A stretch of 64,000 nt of DNA from NCBI GenBank assembly GCA_902515765.1, contig CABXVZ010000005.1:1-64000 (forward strand), written 5' to 3'. Below the pieces are notes generated by a model. That model did no database searches. It was not told the DNA's origin and saw only the letters and a program-made list of their open reading frames with translations. The position numbers and the translations under genes were made by a program. How positions within the stretch are numbered: position 1 is the first letter of the stretch; every line of letters starts with the position of its first letter. Positions 16,526 to 24,894 of this stretch are shown here, one piece after another. The stretch comes from an uncultured Alphaproteobacteria bacterium (GTDB taxonomy: Bacteria; Pseudomonadota; Alphaproteobacteria; HIMB59).

Positions 16526-18009
16526 AATTTTTTAAAATTTATGTTTATAAAAGACTTTTGGTGCAAATCTAATACTGTTTTATTTACAGAGTTTATATCA
16601 TTAATAGGTAAATCTGTTAAAGAAGTAAAAGTTAGCTGAATATTGCATTCAGGCTTAAAATTTAGGTAGATATTATCTTCAAAATAAAGAGAGAGTAATG
16701 GTGACTTATTCTCAATAATTTTTAATTTACTTTCTTCCATCGAACACTTCAGATCGTTTTCTAGAGTCTGAGATATGACATTTGGTATGAGTTGATCATT
16801 ATACTGATAATAAAAAAAACCCGCTGTCAAAGAAAACACCATTATAAATGAAAATAGAGCAGTCTTATGAATTTCTATAATTGATTGTGCATGAATAAAA
16901 AACATAGGGTTAAATAAGGAAAATAAAATAACAGCTCCATAAAAAAAATAATTTTCAAAAGGAACGTCTTCAATGCTCAGATAAAAGGAAGTATCAGTAT
17001 AAATAATTAAGATAGGAATAATAAATAATGATAAGTAAATAAGTTTTGTCCATTTCATTTGGACAAATTCTAAAGTACGAAAAATATAAATAGAAATTAA
17101 TGGTAATATAAATACTAACAATCCCAAATTCATTTCTTTAGAAAAAATAAAAACAATTATGGAAATAAAAATTATTAATAAAAAAAATAAAAGATCTCTG
17201 TTCCAATTAAGTTTCTTAAATATATTAAAAAAAAATGCAATAAATAGTATCCCCGTAAGAGGCAGTAGTATTGGGATAATATATGTCAGCCTATCTAAAA
17301 CAAGTTTGAGGGAGTAATGTATATTTAAAAGTGATGTTTCTTGACCAAGTCTATTAATTATTAAAAGCACAATTGCTACAATATAAAGAAAAGAAATATT
17401 TGAAATAATACTCAATCTTTTTTCTTTTTCTAATTTGAAGTTTATTAATTTAATTACACTTAGGACAGTGATAATAATGAGGCAATAAAAATTACCCATT
17501 AACAATGCTATTAAACTAAAAATATTTAAAGAGATTAAATTAGTTATTTTATTTTCTTCTAAAGTCTTGAAAAGAAAATATAGGATAAATAAATTTAATA
17601 AACCCGATAAAAGAAAACCCTGTATAGTTAAAAAAGAAAATAAGATTCCTCCACTTATTAAAAATGCCCCTATGGGATTCCACAGGTCTAAATCATAAAA
17701 TTTTAATTTAATAATTTTATAAGTGATAAAAACAATTAAGAGGAGATATAAAAAATTTATTACTCTTAATATTTGATATTGACCAGACATCAACGAACCA
17801 ATTATTGAATAGAAAGCTTTATAGATGAGAAAATGTAAATCTATTATTTTAGAAAACGATAAATTGGTTTCATCTTTAATAGAAATTATAAACCCTATGT
17901 CTTGGTTAGAAATTAATGGCGTGAACACGGATAAAACTCCAAGCAATAAGAAGAAAAAAATAAGATAAAAGAATGTCGGAATTTTTTCTGGGAATCTAAA
18001 TATGGACAT
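16522..18009 (-). CDS. Large polytopic membrane protein of unknown function (possibly GT-C-like)
   Basis: A 495-residue protein with roughly 11-13 hydrophobic segments and a short soluble C-terminal part of about 85 residues. Overall architecture resembles GT-C membrane glycosyltransferases (ArnT/PMT-like): a loop after the first helix with acidic residues and many helices follow. I see no diagnostic motif. It overlaps the PAP2 gene by 4 bp, so a shared role in lipid-carrier or envelope glycolipid chemistry is a reasonable guess. Very high A+T and Ile/Leu/Phe content make homology hard to judge by eye. Confidence 0.6.
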   Translation of the reverse strand: MSIFRFPEKIPTFFYLIFFFLLLGVLSVFTPLISNQDIGFIISIKDETNLSFSKIIDLHFLIYKAFYSIIGSLMSGQYQILRVINFLYLLLIVFITYKIIKLKFYDLDLWNPIGAFLISGGILFSFLTIQGFLLSGLLNLFILYFLFKTLEENKITNLISLNIFSLIALLMGNFYCLIIITVLSVIKLINFKLEKEKRLSIISNISFLYIVAIVLLIINRLGQETSLLNIHYSLKLVLDRLTYIIPILLPLTGILFIAFFFNIFKKLNWNRDLLFFLLIIFISIIVFIFSKEMNLGLLVFILPLISIYIFRTLEFVQMKWTKLIYLSLFIIPILIIYTDTSFYLSIEDVPFENYFFYGAVILFSLFNPMFFIHAQSIIEIHKTALFSFIMVFSLTAGFFYYQYNDQLIPNVISQTLENDLKCSMEESKLKIIENKSPLLSLYFEDNIYLNFKPECNIQLTFTSLTDLPINDINSVNKTVLDLHQKSFININFKKL

Positions 18010-18094
18010 GTTTCAATTTACTAAATTTAGTAGCATATTGGCTGTATTAATTCTATATATAGTGGTTATTTCAATTTTCTTGATGTTATTTTAA
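18008..18094 (+). CDS. Possible 28-residue hydrophobic leader peptide
   Basis: An ATG at 18008, or in frame at 18002, opens a frame that reads MFQFTKFSS and then a 19-residue hydrophobic helix. The stop codon is immediately followed by the outer stem of the structured RNA at 18095. Its start overlaps the start codon of the divergent membrane protein gene. It may be a small membrane protein or a leader peptide of the attenuator-like region downstream. No ribosome-binding site is obvious, so this is tentative. Confidence 0.35.
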   Translation: MFQFTKFSSILAVLILYIVVISIFLMLF

Positions 18095-18172
18095 GGCCCA
18101 ATTATAGTCCTTCTAAGAGAGAAAATCTCTATTTTTACAGCCTTATAGAAGCGGCTTTTTTCTTAGTGGGCC
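18095..18172 (+). ncRNA. Candidate riboswitch-like leader RNA upstream of the aminotransferase
   Basis: GGCCCA (18095-18100) pairs with TGGGCC (18167-18172). CTAAG (18113-18117) pairs with CTTAG (18162-18166). Inside are hairpins AGAGA/TCTCT (18118-18122 with 18126-18130) and AGCC/GGCT (18139-18142 with 18153-18156). This gives a multibranched element with a 12-nt bulge. GTCCT in that bulge (18107-18111) is complementary to AGGAC (18194-18198) in the terminator's 5' arm, so the two folds could exclude each other. Downstream lie a 42-residue ORF and a class III aminotransferase. I do not recognise it as a known class. Confidence 0.45.
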
Positions 18173-18185
18173 ACTTCTTTCTTTA

Positions 18186-18220
18186 AAAGGGTTAGGACAA
18201 TTAGTTCTAACCCTTTTTTT
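18186..18220 (+). terminator. Strong intrinsic terminator in the aminotransferase leader
   Basis: A 13-bp stem (18186-18198 with 18204-18216, one G-U pair) with loop AATTA is followed directly by a run of T to 18220. It ends whatever transcript contains the structured RNA just upstream. It lies about 145 bp before the aminotransferase start, a position suited to attenuation. Confidence 0.85.
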
Positions 18221-18244
18221 AATTATGTAATATCTTTGCGTCTT

Positions 18245-18373
18245 ATGCTTAAATTGATCTTCATGGCAATATTTTTTTTTCTTGGATATTTTCTTGCTGA
18301 TACTGAGTTAGTTGAAATACCTTTTGAAAAAATACCTTATATTGAAAATTTATACGAGGTAGTTGATGATTAA
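18245..18373 (+). CDS. Small membrane-anchored peptide (42 residues) overlapping the aminotransferase start
   Basis: The frame begins MLKLIFMAIFFFLGYFLAD, a probable membrane anchor or signal sequence, and ends with an acidic tail (PYIENLYEVVDD). Its stop lies 8 bp inside the aminotransferase gene, suggesting coupled translation. A TAATAT -10-like box at 18228-18233 lies shortly before the ATG, leaving almost no leader. I know no family for it. Confidence 0.45.
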   Translation: MLKLIFMAIFFFLGYFLADTELVEIPFEKIPYIENLYEVVDD

Positions 18374-19712
18374 TACAGACAGTGTATTGCATGGTTTTAC
18401 AGATTTAAAAAATTTAGATGACCTAGGTCCAATAGTCCTTAATCAAGCAAAGGGTATCTATGTGTACGATCAAAGTGGTAAAAAATATTTAGATGCAAAT
18501 TCAGGGCTGTGGAATTCTGTTGTGGGCTTTGATCACCCTAGAATGATAGAAGTTGCTAAAAAACAATATGAAAAATTTTCAGGTTATCATTCTTTTTTTG
18601 GCAGAATTTCAGAACCGGCTGTGAGACTTGCAGATAAACTAATTGAAATATCTCCTTTTTCACGAGGAAAAGTTTTTTTTACTAATTCAGGCTCTGAAGC
18701 AAATGATACAACAGTTAAACTCTTATGGTTTATCAACCGTCGCAAAGGTAAACCTCAACGAAGAAAAATTATCACACGTATCAATTCTTATCATGGGGTG
18801 ACCGCAGTATCGGCTTCTATGACAGGGAAACCTTATAATAGTGAATTTGGATTGCCTTTAGAAGGTTTTATTCATTCTGCTTGTCCCCATTATTGGAAAT
18901 TTGGCCATGAGGGTGAAAGTGAAGAGGCTTTTACTATTAGGATGGGAGAGGATTTAGAAAATATTATTCAAAAAGAAGGACCTGAAAGTATTGCAGGCTT
19001 CTTCGCTGAGCCAGTTATGGGTGCTGGAGGTGTTATCCCTCCATCCCAGGGTTACTTTGATTTAGTACAAACAATTTTAAAAAGATACGATATTCCATTC
19101 ATAGCTGATGAGGTGATTTGTGGTTTTGGAAGAACAGGAAATTTATGGGGCTCTCAGACATATAATATACAGCCAGACATTGTTATAGCTTCGAAATGTA
19201 TCACATCAGGTTTTTTTCCTTTGGGGGCAGTTATTCTGGGAGAAAGAATGACCCAACAAATGATGGATGCCTCCTATGAAGCTGAAGAGTTTTTTCATGG
19301 ATTTACTGCAGGCGGTCATCCGGTTGGATGCGCTTTAGCATTAGAGGCAATTGATATTATAATTAATGAAAAAATGATTGAGAATGTAAGAAGATTAGAA
19401 CCTATTTTTATGGGTGGATTAAAGAAATTTGAAGGATTGGATCATATCGGTGAGGCCAGAGGAGTTGGTCTTATGGGTGCTCTTGAAATGGTTCAAGATA
19501 AAAAATCAAAAAAATCTTTTGATGGTTCCATCTCAATTGGTGAAAGAGTAGCTAACAAGTGTATAGAGAATGGACTAATTTGTAGACCTCTTGGTCCTTC
19601 CATAGTTTTATGTCCACCTTTTATTACTACAGACGATGAAATGGAAATTATATTTGATACTTTAGATAAAACTTTAAAAAAGGTTTTTAGCGAAGTTAAG
19701 TCTTTAATATAA
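18366..19712 (+). CDS. Class III PLP-dependent aminotransferase (omega-amino acid:pyruvate type)
   Basis: A 448-residue fold-type I aminotransferase. Visible landmarks are TNSGSEANDTTVK (phosphate-binding), NSYHGVTAVSASMTG, FIADEVICGFGRTG (the aspartate that contacts the PLP ring), SKCITSGFFPLGAV with the Schiff-base lysine, and GFTAGGHPVGCA. Relatives use omega-amino donors such as beta-alanine, taurine, putrescine or GABA with pyruvate; the donor cannot be told here. The ATG at 18366 is preferred over the TTG one codon upstream. A riboswitch-like leader with terminator precedes it. The end overlaps the convergent quinone oxidoreductase by 17 bp. Confidence 0.88.
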   Translation: MINTDSVLHGFTDLKNLDDLGPIVLNQAKGIYVYDQSGKKYLDANSGLWNSVVGFDHPRMIEVAKKQYEKFSGYHSFFGRISEPAVRLADKLIEISPFSRGKVFFTNSGSEANDTTVKLLWFINRRKGKPQRRKIITRINSYHGVTAVSASMTGKPYNSEFGLPLEGFIHSACPHYWKFGHEGESEEAFTIRMGEDLENIIQKEGPESIAGFFAEPVMGAGGVIPPSQGYFDLVQTILKRYDIPFIADEVICGFGRTGNLWGSQTYNIQPDIVIASKCITSGFFPLGAVILGERMTQQMMDASYEAEEFFHGFTAGGHPVGCALALEAIDIIINEKMIENVRRLEPIFMGGLKKFEGLDHIGEARGVGLMGALEMVQDKKSKKSFDGSISIGERVANKCIENGLICRPLGPSIVLCPPFITTDDEMEIIFDTLDKTLKKVFSEVKSLI

Positions 19713-20667
19713 CTGAGCCAGTCGTTTTTCGACTTTCTATATCGATATGTGCCTGAGCTACTTCCTCAAGTTTGTATTCCGTGATATTTTTAAATTCAAT
19801 TATTTTTGTTTCAATCATCTCAAATAGCATGGCGCTTGATTGAAGAAGCCACTTACGATTAGCATAGAAATGAAAAAGAGTAGGGCGAGTTAAATGAAGA
19901 GAGCCCGTCATTAAATCAGACATTTGTAATTTTTTATACATTCCAGATGATTGCCCAAAGGAAACAACAGTTCCATGTTTTTTTAGACATTTAAAAGAAT
20001 CAAACATAGTATCTTGGCCAACACTATCGTATACAACATCAACTCCTTCATTATTAGTGAGGGCTTGAACTACACTTAAAAATTTTTGATCTTTATAATT
20101 AATCATTTTTGCATAACCATTACTAGTAGCTATACTGCATTTGTGGTCTGAGCCTGCCGTCCCTATAAGATGACATCCTATACTGTTAATCCATTGGCCT
20201 GCAATTAAACCAACGCCTCCAGCAGCAGCATGAAATAAAACTTTATGATGAGGCTCTAATTTAAAACTATCCAATACAAGATATTTAACGGTTAATCCTT
20301 TTAGGATAGCAGATGCTGCAATTTCGTATGAAATACTATCAGGAATTAAAACTGCTAAGTTTTCATCAATAACTCTATGTGTTGAGTAAGCGTTATTCGC
20401 CTGAGCATAAGCAACACGATCGCCGACTTTAAAATTTTCTACGTTTTGTCCAATAGCCTCTATTTCGCCTGCTCCCTCTGAGCCTAAAACTAAGTTTTGT
20501 TCATAAGGCCAAGGATAAAGCCCCTCTCTAAAATAAATATCAATAAAATTAACACCAATAGAATGATTTTTAATTAAAACTTCATTTGGTTTTAAATTAG
20601 GTAATTCAAAATCTATTTTTTGTAATACATTTACTCCACCCGGCTTTTTTGCAACTATAGAATGCAT
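19696..20667 (-). CDS. qor: NADPH:quinone oxidoreductase, zinc-independent MDR family
   Basis: A 323-residue medium-chain reductase. GroES-like N-terminal domain with GVNFIDIYFREGLYPW, LGSEGAGEIEAIG and a Rossmann domain with HAAAGGVGLIAGQW. These match the quinone oxidoreductase (Qor) branch, which lacks catalytic and structural zinc ligands. Such enzymes reduce quinones or alkenals with NADPH and are often stress-related. It stands convergent to the aminotransferase and divergent from the heat-shock gene. Confidence 0.88.
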   Translation of the reverse strand: MHSIVAKKPGGVNVLQKIDFELPNLKPNEVLIKNHSIGVNFIDIYFREGLYPWPYEQNLVLGSEGAGEIEAIGQNVENFKVGDRVAYAQANNAYSTHRVIDENLAVLIPDSISYEIAASAILKGLTVKYLVLDSFKLEPHHKVLFHAAAGGVGLIAGQWINSIGCHLIGTAGSDHKCSIATSNGYAKMINYKDQKFLSVVQALTNNEGVDVVYDSVGQDTMFDSFKCLKKHGTVVSFGQSSGMYKKLQMSDLMTGSLHLTRPTLFHFYANRKWLLQSSAMLFEMIETKIIEFKNITEYKLEEVAQAHIDIESRKTTGSVILKT

Positions 20668-20718
20668 TAAGGCAATTTATACTATCCTCATATATGAATA
20701 AATATTAATTTCTAAAGA

Positions 20719-20748
20719 CTTGAAAAAATTTCTTTCAATCCCAAATTA
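20719..20748 (+). promoter_or_regulatory. Sigma-32 (RpoH)-like promoter of hsp20
   Basis: CTTGAA at 20719-20724, a spacer of exactly 15 bases, then CCCAAATTA at 20740-20748. This is close to the E. coli heat-shock consensus (CTTGAA, 13-15 bases, CCCCAT-T). It lies about 90 bp before the start of a small heat-shock gene, which makes the match meaningful. Confidence 0.65.
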
Positions 20749-20811
20749 ATTAAAGAAGTTGCCATTAGGGGCTTTTTTATAAACAACGCAGGTTTAAAAA
20801 ACTGCAATTTA

Positions 20812-20835
20812 AATTAACGCTTAAGGAGGTTAATT
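20812..20835 (+). promoter_or_regulatory. Hairpin enclosing the hsp20 ribosome-binding site (possible RNA thermometer)
   Basis: AATTAAC (20812-20818) is perfectly complementary to GTTAATT (20829-20835), which ends right at the ATG. The ten-base loop carries most of the AAGGAGG Shine-Dalgarno. The stem is almost all A-U pairs and should melt with modest warming. A second hairpin GCAG/CTGC lies upstream (about 20788-20805). It is not a recognisable ROSE or classic fourU element. Confidence 0.5.
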
Positions 20836-21282
20836 ATGACTACATTTGACTTATCTCCATTATGGAGATCATCAGTGGGATTTGATGAGTTTGATAGACT
20901 TTTCGACTCTGTATTTTCTACAAATAATAAGGGTGCTTCATATCCACCTTACAATATCGCTAAGCACGATAAAAATATTTATCAGATTACAATGGCTATT
21001 GCTGGATTTGATCAACATCAAATTAATATTTCTCAGGAAGGTAATTTGCTTACAGTCAAAGGAGTTATGGGCAATGATAAAGAAGAGGATAAAACTGAAT
21101 TTCTTTATCGAGGTATTGCCAATAGAAACTTTGAGAGAAAATTTGAGTTAGCTGATACTGTAAAAGTTATCAAAGCTGATTTAAAAAATGGATTGCTAAG
21201 TATTGATCTGGAAAGAGAGATACCTGAGCATCAAAAGCCAAGAAATATTCAAATTAATACTGACAAACTTTTGTCAGCTTAA
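20836..21282 (+). CDS. ibpA: Small heat-shock protein Hsp20 (IbpA family)
   Basis: An ATP-independent holdase chaperone that binds unfolding proteins under heat stress. The 148-residue protein has the Hsp20 layout: FDLSPLWRSSVGFDEFDRLF N-terminus, PPYNI start of the alpha-crystallin domain, then the VKGV strand and IANRNFERKFELAD. The C-terminal part has GLLSIDLEREIPE with the conserved GxLxIxL-like strand. It has the best Shine-Dalgarno in the neighbourhood and a heat-shock promoter upstream. A strong terminator follows. Confidence 0.93.
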   Translation: MTTFDLSPLWRSSVGFDEFDRLFDSVFSTNNKGASYPPYNIAKHDKNIYQITMAIAGFDQHQINISQEGNLLTVKGVMGNDKEEDKTEFLYRGIANRNFERKFELADTVKVIKADLKNGLLSIDLEREIPEHQKPRNIQINTDKLLSA

Positions 21283-21289
21283 TAAAAAT

Positions 21290-21315
21290 GGGGGCACTAA
21301 GCCCCCTTTTTTTTT
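21290..21315. terminator. Bidirectional terminator between hsp20 and sodB
   Basis: GGGGGC at 21290-21295 pairs with GCCCCC at 21301-21306 over a five-base loop. It is followed by nine T on the + strand and preceded by an A-rich stretch serving the - strand. The two genes converge here. Confidence 0.9.
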
Positions 21316-21316
21316 A

Positions 21317-21910
21317 TTAGTCTAATTGAGAAGCAACAAATTCCCAGTTTACTAGATTATCGAGAAATGCCTTTAAGTAGTCAGGGCGTTTATTTCTATA
21401 ATCAATATAATAAGAATGTTCCCACACATCACATCCCAAAATAGGCTTCATCCCATCAACTAAAGGGTTAGAAGCATTGGGGGACTTTGTGACAACTAGC
21501 TTGCCATTGTCAATAGCTAGCCAAGCCCAACCTGAGCCAAATTGTGTTGTGCCTGCTTGAACAAAAGCTTCCTTGAATTGATCCACACCACCAAAGTCAG
21601 AGATAATTCTGCTTTCTAGCTCAGAAGGTATAGCGCCTCCACCACTGGGTTTCATACATTGCCAAAATAAAATATGATTCCAGTGTTGGCCTGCATTATT
21701 AAAAATTCCAGCCATAGTGCTCTCTTTAGATGATTTAACAACAATATCCTCTAATGAAGCGTCTTGTAAGTCTGAGTCTTTGACCAAGTTGTTTAAATTA
21801 GTTACATAAGTTTGATGATGTTTGCCGTGATGAAAATCCAGGGTTTCCGAAGACATATACGGTGCAAGGGCATCATTTGCATAGGGTAAATTAGGTAGTT
21901 CAAAAGCCAT
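21317..21910 (-). CDS. sodB: Superoxide dismutase, Fe/Mn family
   Basis: Converts superoxide to oxygen and hydrogen peroxide in the cytoplasm. The 197-residue protein shows the metal ligands in their usual places: LDFHHGKHHQTYV (first histidine), NHILFW (second), and DVWEHSYYIDY (aspartate and last histidine). FGSGWAWL is also present. GQHWNH in the middle and the general pattern favour the iron-type SodB, common in alphaproteobacteria. It is a single-gene unit with its own terminator. Confidence 0.94.
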   Translation of the reverse strand: MAFELPNLPYANDALAPYMSSETLDFHHGKHHQTYVTNLNNLVKDSDLQDASLEDIVVKSSKESTMAGIFNNAGQHWNHILFWQCMKPSGGGAIPSELESRIISDFGGVDQFKEAFVQAGTTQFGSGWAWLAIDNGKLVVTKSPNASNPLVDGMKPILGCDVWEHSYYIDYRNKRPDYLKAFLDNLVNWEFVASQLD

Positions 21911-22003
21911 ATTTGTTTCCTTTTATTAATATCATGTTCTTATTTTTTATATTATTGGATCTACGTTGACAACCTTTGAGCAAAAGTACTAATCTTTTTA
22001 AAA

Positions 22004-22801
22004 ATGAGTAATATCATTAGTGTTCAATCAAGCGTATTTAATGACCTTGTAGGTAATCAAGCTGCGAGACATATTTTAAGTAATAGAAACTATAATTTTT
22101 ATGAAATCCCCACTGTAATTTTAACTTCTCATAAAGCCTACAAAAACTCTCTCCAATTGCATACGGAAAACCTAAATCCCTGGAAAATATTTTCTAGTGT
22201 CAAAAAAACATACAAATTAAAAAAACAAGACTTAACAATTGTTGGATATATTCCAAATGTTGAGACTTCAAAATATATTTCAAAAATAATTGTAGATCAG
22301 AAAAGAATTTTATTAGATCCTGTTATGGGGGATGTGGGAGTTGGATTATATATTAGCAAGGATGTTGCACAATTTTTTAGAAACACAATAACTAAAGTAT
22401 CTTTTATTTCTGCCAACTTTTTTGAATGGTCATATCTAAATTATAGAAATATTAATAATTATGAACTGCCTTTAATTATTGAAGATTTAAAAAAATTTTC
22501 TAATACGCATAACACACAATTACTCATTAGAAGTATTCCTTATAAAGGGAAGCTATTAAATATACTGTGTCACAAAAATAAAGTTTGGGGGATAACAACA
22601 CCTCACTTAAATTTTAAAAATAGATTTCATGGAGCAGGGGACTTATCTACTGCTCTTTATGCTCACTATATAAATGAAAAGGTTTCTTTGAAACAAACTC
22701 TAGAAAATGTAACCGGGAATATTTATAATTTATTAGCTAAGAAAAAGTCGAAATCAAGTCGAGGTGTTTTTTTTAAGGCTAAGAGCTTAAGTAATCTTTA
22801 A
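22004..22801 (+). CDS. pdxY: Pyridoxal kinase-like protein (PdxY/PdxK family)
   Basis: A 265-residue ribokinase-fold protein that would phosphorylate pyridoxal or pyridoxine. It keeps ISVQSSV, then VGNQAA, PTVILTSH, LLDPVMGD and the catalytic FHGAGDLSTAL. The usual TPNxFE motif is altered to ISANFFEW, and overall it is shorter and more divergent than PdxY of about 285 residues. It ends 23 bp inside the convergent asd gene. Activity is likely but substrate preference is uncertain. Confidence 0.75.
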   Translation: MSNIISVQSSVFNDLVGNQAARHILSNRNYNFYEIPTVILTSHKAYKNSLQLHTENLNPWKIFSSVKKTYKLKKQDLTIVGYIPNVETSKYISKIIVDQKRILLDPVMGDVGVGLYISKDVAQFFRNTITKVSFISANFFEWSYLNYRNINNYELPLIIEDLKKFSNTHNTQLLIRSIPYKGKLLNILCHKNKVWGITTPHLNFKNRFHGAGDLSTALYAHYINEKVSLKQTLENVTGNIYNLLAKKKSKSSRGVFFKAKSLSNL

Positions 22802-23810
22802 TTAAAATCTCAGCTATTTGGACAGTATTAAGAGCAGCTCCTTTTCTTAAATTATCGGAAACACACCAGAAATTTAAACCATTTTTAATTGTCGGATCTC
22901 TTCTAATCCGACTGACATATACTGGATCTAAACCAGCAGATTCAACTGGAGTTACGTAACCTTCATCGGCCCTATAATCAATCATTTTTAAACCTGGAGC
23001 TGATTTAAAAATATCTCGTACTTGATCTTCTTCGTACTCTTTTTCAAATTCTAAATTAACAGCCAATGAATGAGAGACAAATACTGGAACCCTAACACAT
23101 GTTGCTGTAAGTTCTATTTTAGGGTCCAGAATTTTTTTTGTTTCATTGTACATTTTCCATTCTTCTTTTGTTTGGCCATCCTCTAAAAAGATATCAATAT
23201 GAGGAATGACGTTGAATGCAATTTGTTTAGTAAATTTTTCTTTGACAACAGCCTCATTTGAATAAATTGATTTTGTTTGATTAAATAATTCGTCTGCAGC
23301 TTCTTTGCCCGCACCTGAGACTGATTGATAGGTCGAAACAACAATTCGTTTAATTGTAAATTGATCATGCAGAGGTTTGACAGCTACCAACATTCCCATT
23401 GTGGAGCAATTAGGATTTGAAATAATATTTTTAGTTCTAAAATTCTTTAAGGCTTCAGGATTCACCTCTGCAACCACTAAAGGAACTTCGGGATCAGTTC
23501 TAAAATGAGATGTATTATCAATAACAATACAACCTTGCTTTGCTGCCTTTGGAGCAAATTCACTAGAAATTTTAGCACCAGGAGAGAAAATGGCTATGTC
23601 AGTATCTGAAAAATCATATTCTGCTAAGTCACCAACTACGACTGATTTATTTTCACCATAATTGATTGTGCTTCCCTTAGAACGAGAAGAAGCCAAAGCA
23701 ATTAGATCAGAATATTGAATTTCTTTTTCATCAATAATATCTAAAACTTCTCTTCCCACATTACCAGTAGCACCAACAACTGCAATTTTAGGTTTTTTTG
23801 AAGAAGACAA
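22779..23810 (-). CDS. asd: Aspartate-semialdehyde dehydrogenase
   Basis: Reduces aspartyl phosphate to aspartate semialdehyde, feeding lysine/diaminopimelate, threonine and methionine synthesis. The 343-residue enzyme has the NADP-binding AVVGATGNVGREVL start, SNPNCSTMGM with the catalytic cysteine, and SYQSVSGAGKEA. Near the end VSRIRRDP is also present. It follows leuB by one base, so it probably belongs to the leucine operon leuC-leuD-leuB-asd, an order seen in other alphaproteobacteria. Confidence 0.95.
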   Translation of the reverse strand: MSSSKKPKIAVVGATGNVGREVLDIIDEKEIQYSDLIALASSRSKGSTINYGENKSVVVGDLAEYDFSDTDIAIFSPGAKISSEFAPKAAKQGCIVIDNTSHFRTDPEVPLVVAEVNPEALKNFRTKNIISNPNCSTMGMLVAVKPLHDQFTIKRIVVSTYQSVSGAGKEAADELFNQTKSIYSNEAVVKEKFTKQIAFNVIPHIDIFLEDGQTKEEWKMYNETKKILDPKIELTATCVRVPVFVSHSLAVNLEFEKEYEEDQVRDIFKSAPGLKMIDYRADEGYVTPVESAGLDPVYVSRIRRDPTIKNGLNFWCVSDNLRKGAALNTVQIAEILIKDYLSS

Positions 23811-23811
23811 A

Positions 23812-24894
23812 TTAAATTCTCTCGATAATTAGATCGCCCATTTTAGAGCAAGATACTAAGGTTTGATTTTCATCTGTATAAATGTCACCTGTTCTAAATT
23901 CCTCTGAAAGAACCTTTTGAACAGCATTCTCTAGCTTGTCAGACAATTCCGGTTTATTGAGATTATATTTCAACATCATAGAAAGGCTTAATATAGTAGC
24001 TATCGGATTGGCTTTATCTTGACCCGCTATATCTGGGGCACTCCCATGGACTGGCTCAAAAAGACCATGCCTTTTACCATTAACTTCAGCACCTAGGGAA
24101 GCTGAAGGCAACATTCCTAGAGAACCAGTAAGCATGGCAGCACAGTCACTAAGAAGGTCACCAAAAAGATTATCAGTAACAATTACATCAAATTGTTTTG
24201 GGTTCCTCACTAGTTGCATAGCACAGTTATCGGCTAACATGTTTTCTAGTTGAACTTCAGAAAAATCATTGTGTGTTTCTTTAACAACGTTTCTCCAAAG
24301 GACACCTGTTTCCATTACATTGGCTTTTTCTACAGAGGTAACCTTATTGTTTCTTTTTTTTGCTAAATCAAATGCTACTCGCGCTATACGATCAATCTCA
24401 TAGTCATGGTAGACTTGTGTGTCGACAGCTTTTTTTCCATCTGATGTTTCTTCTATACCGCGTGGCTGCCCGAAATACACACCCCCTGTCAATTCTCTTA
24501 CGATCATTATATCTAAATTATTAACTACTTCTTTTTTCAAAGTTGAGGCTGAAACAAGAGCTTCGAAAACAAGGGCTGGTCTTAAATTAGCGAATAGTTC
24601 TAACTCTTTTCTTAAACCTAATAAGCCAGCTTCTGGCCTTTTTGATCTTTCAACATCATCCCACTTTGAACCTCCAACCGCACCTAACAATATGGCGTCA
24701 GAATTTTTGGCTTTTTCTAAAACAACAGGTGTTAAGGGTTCTCCATTGGCGTCATAAGACGCCCCACCAACTAATTCTTTTTCATAGATAGCATCTAGTC
24801 CTTGTTCATTTAATTTATCTATAACTCTTATTGCTTGGTCAGCAACTTCTACACCTATGCCATCACCTGGCAAAACTAAAATTTTAGAACTCAT
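23812..24894 (-). CDS. leuB: 3-isopropylmalate dehydrogenase
   Basis: Oxidises and decarboxylates 3-isopropylmalate in leucine synthesis using NAD. The 360-residue protein has LPGDGIGVEV at the N-terminus, RELTGGVYFGQPRG, VTSVEKANVMET and DNLFGDLLSD. The C-terminal EPVHGSAPDIAG also fits the family. It directly abuts leuD (stop to start at 24894/24895) and precedes asd. Confidence 0.96.
   Translation of the reverse strand: MSSKILVLPGDGIGVEVADQAIRVIDKLNEQGLDAIYEKELVGGASYDANGEPLTPVVLEKAKNSDAILLGAVGGSKWDDVERSKRPEAGLLGLRKELELFANLRPALVFEALVSASTLKKEVVNNLDIMIVRELTGGVYFGQPRGIEETSDGKKAVDTQVYHDYEIDRIARVAFDLAKKRNNKVTSVEKANVMETGVLWRNVVKETHNDFSEVQLENMLADNCAMQLVRNPKQFDVIVTDNLFGDLLSDCAAMLTGSLGMLPSASLGAEVNGKRHGLFEPVHGSAPDIAGQDKANPIATILSLSMMLKYNLNKPELSDKLENAVQKVLSEEFRTGDIYTDENQTLVSCSKMGDLIIERI

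Noticed and set aside
18235-18247. A 10-base string GCGTCTTATG shared with 1765-1774, and TTGCGT near several starts
   Set aside because: Too short and too loosely placed to be a motif in AT-rich sequence without a genome-wide count.
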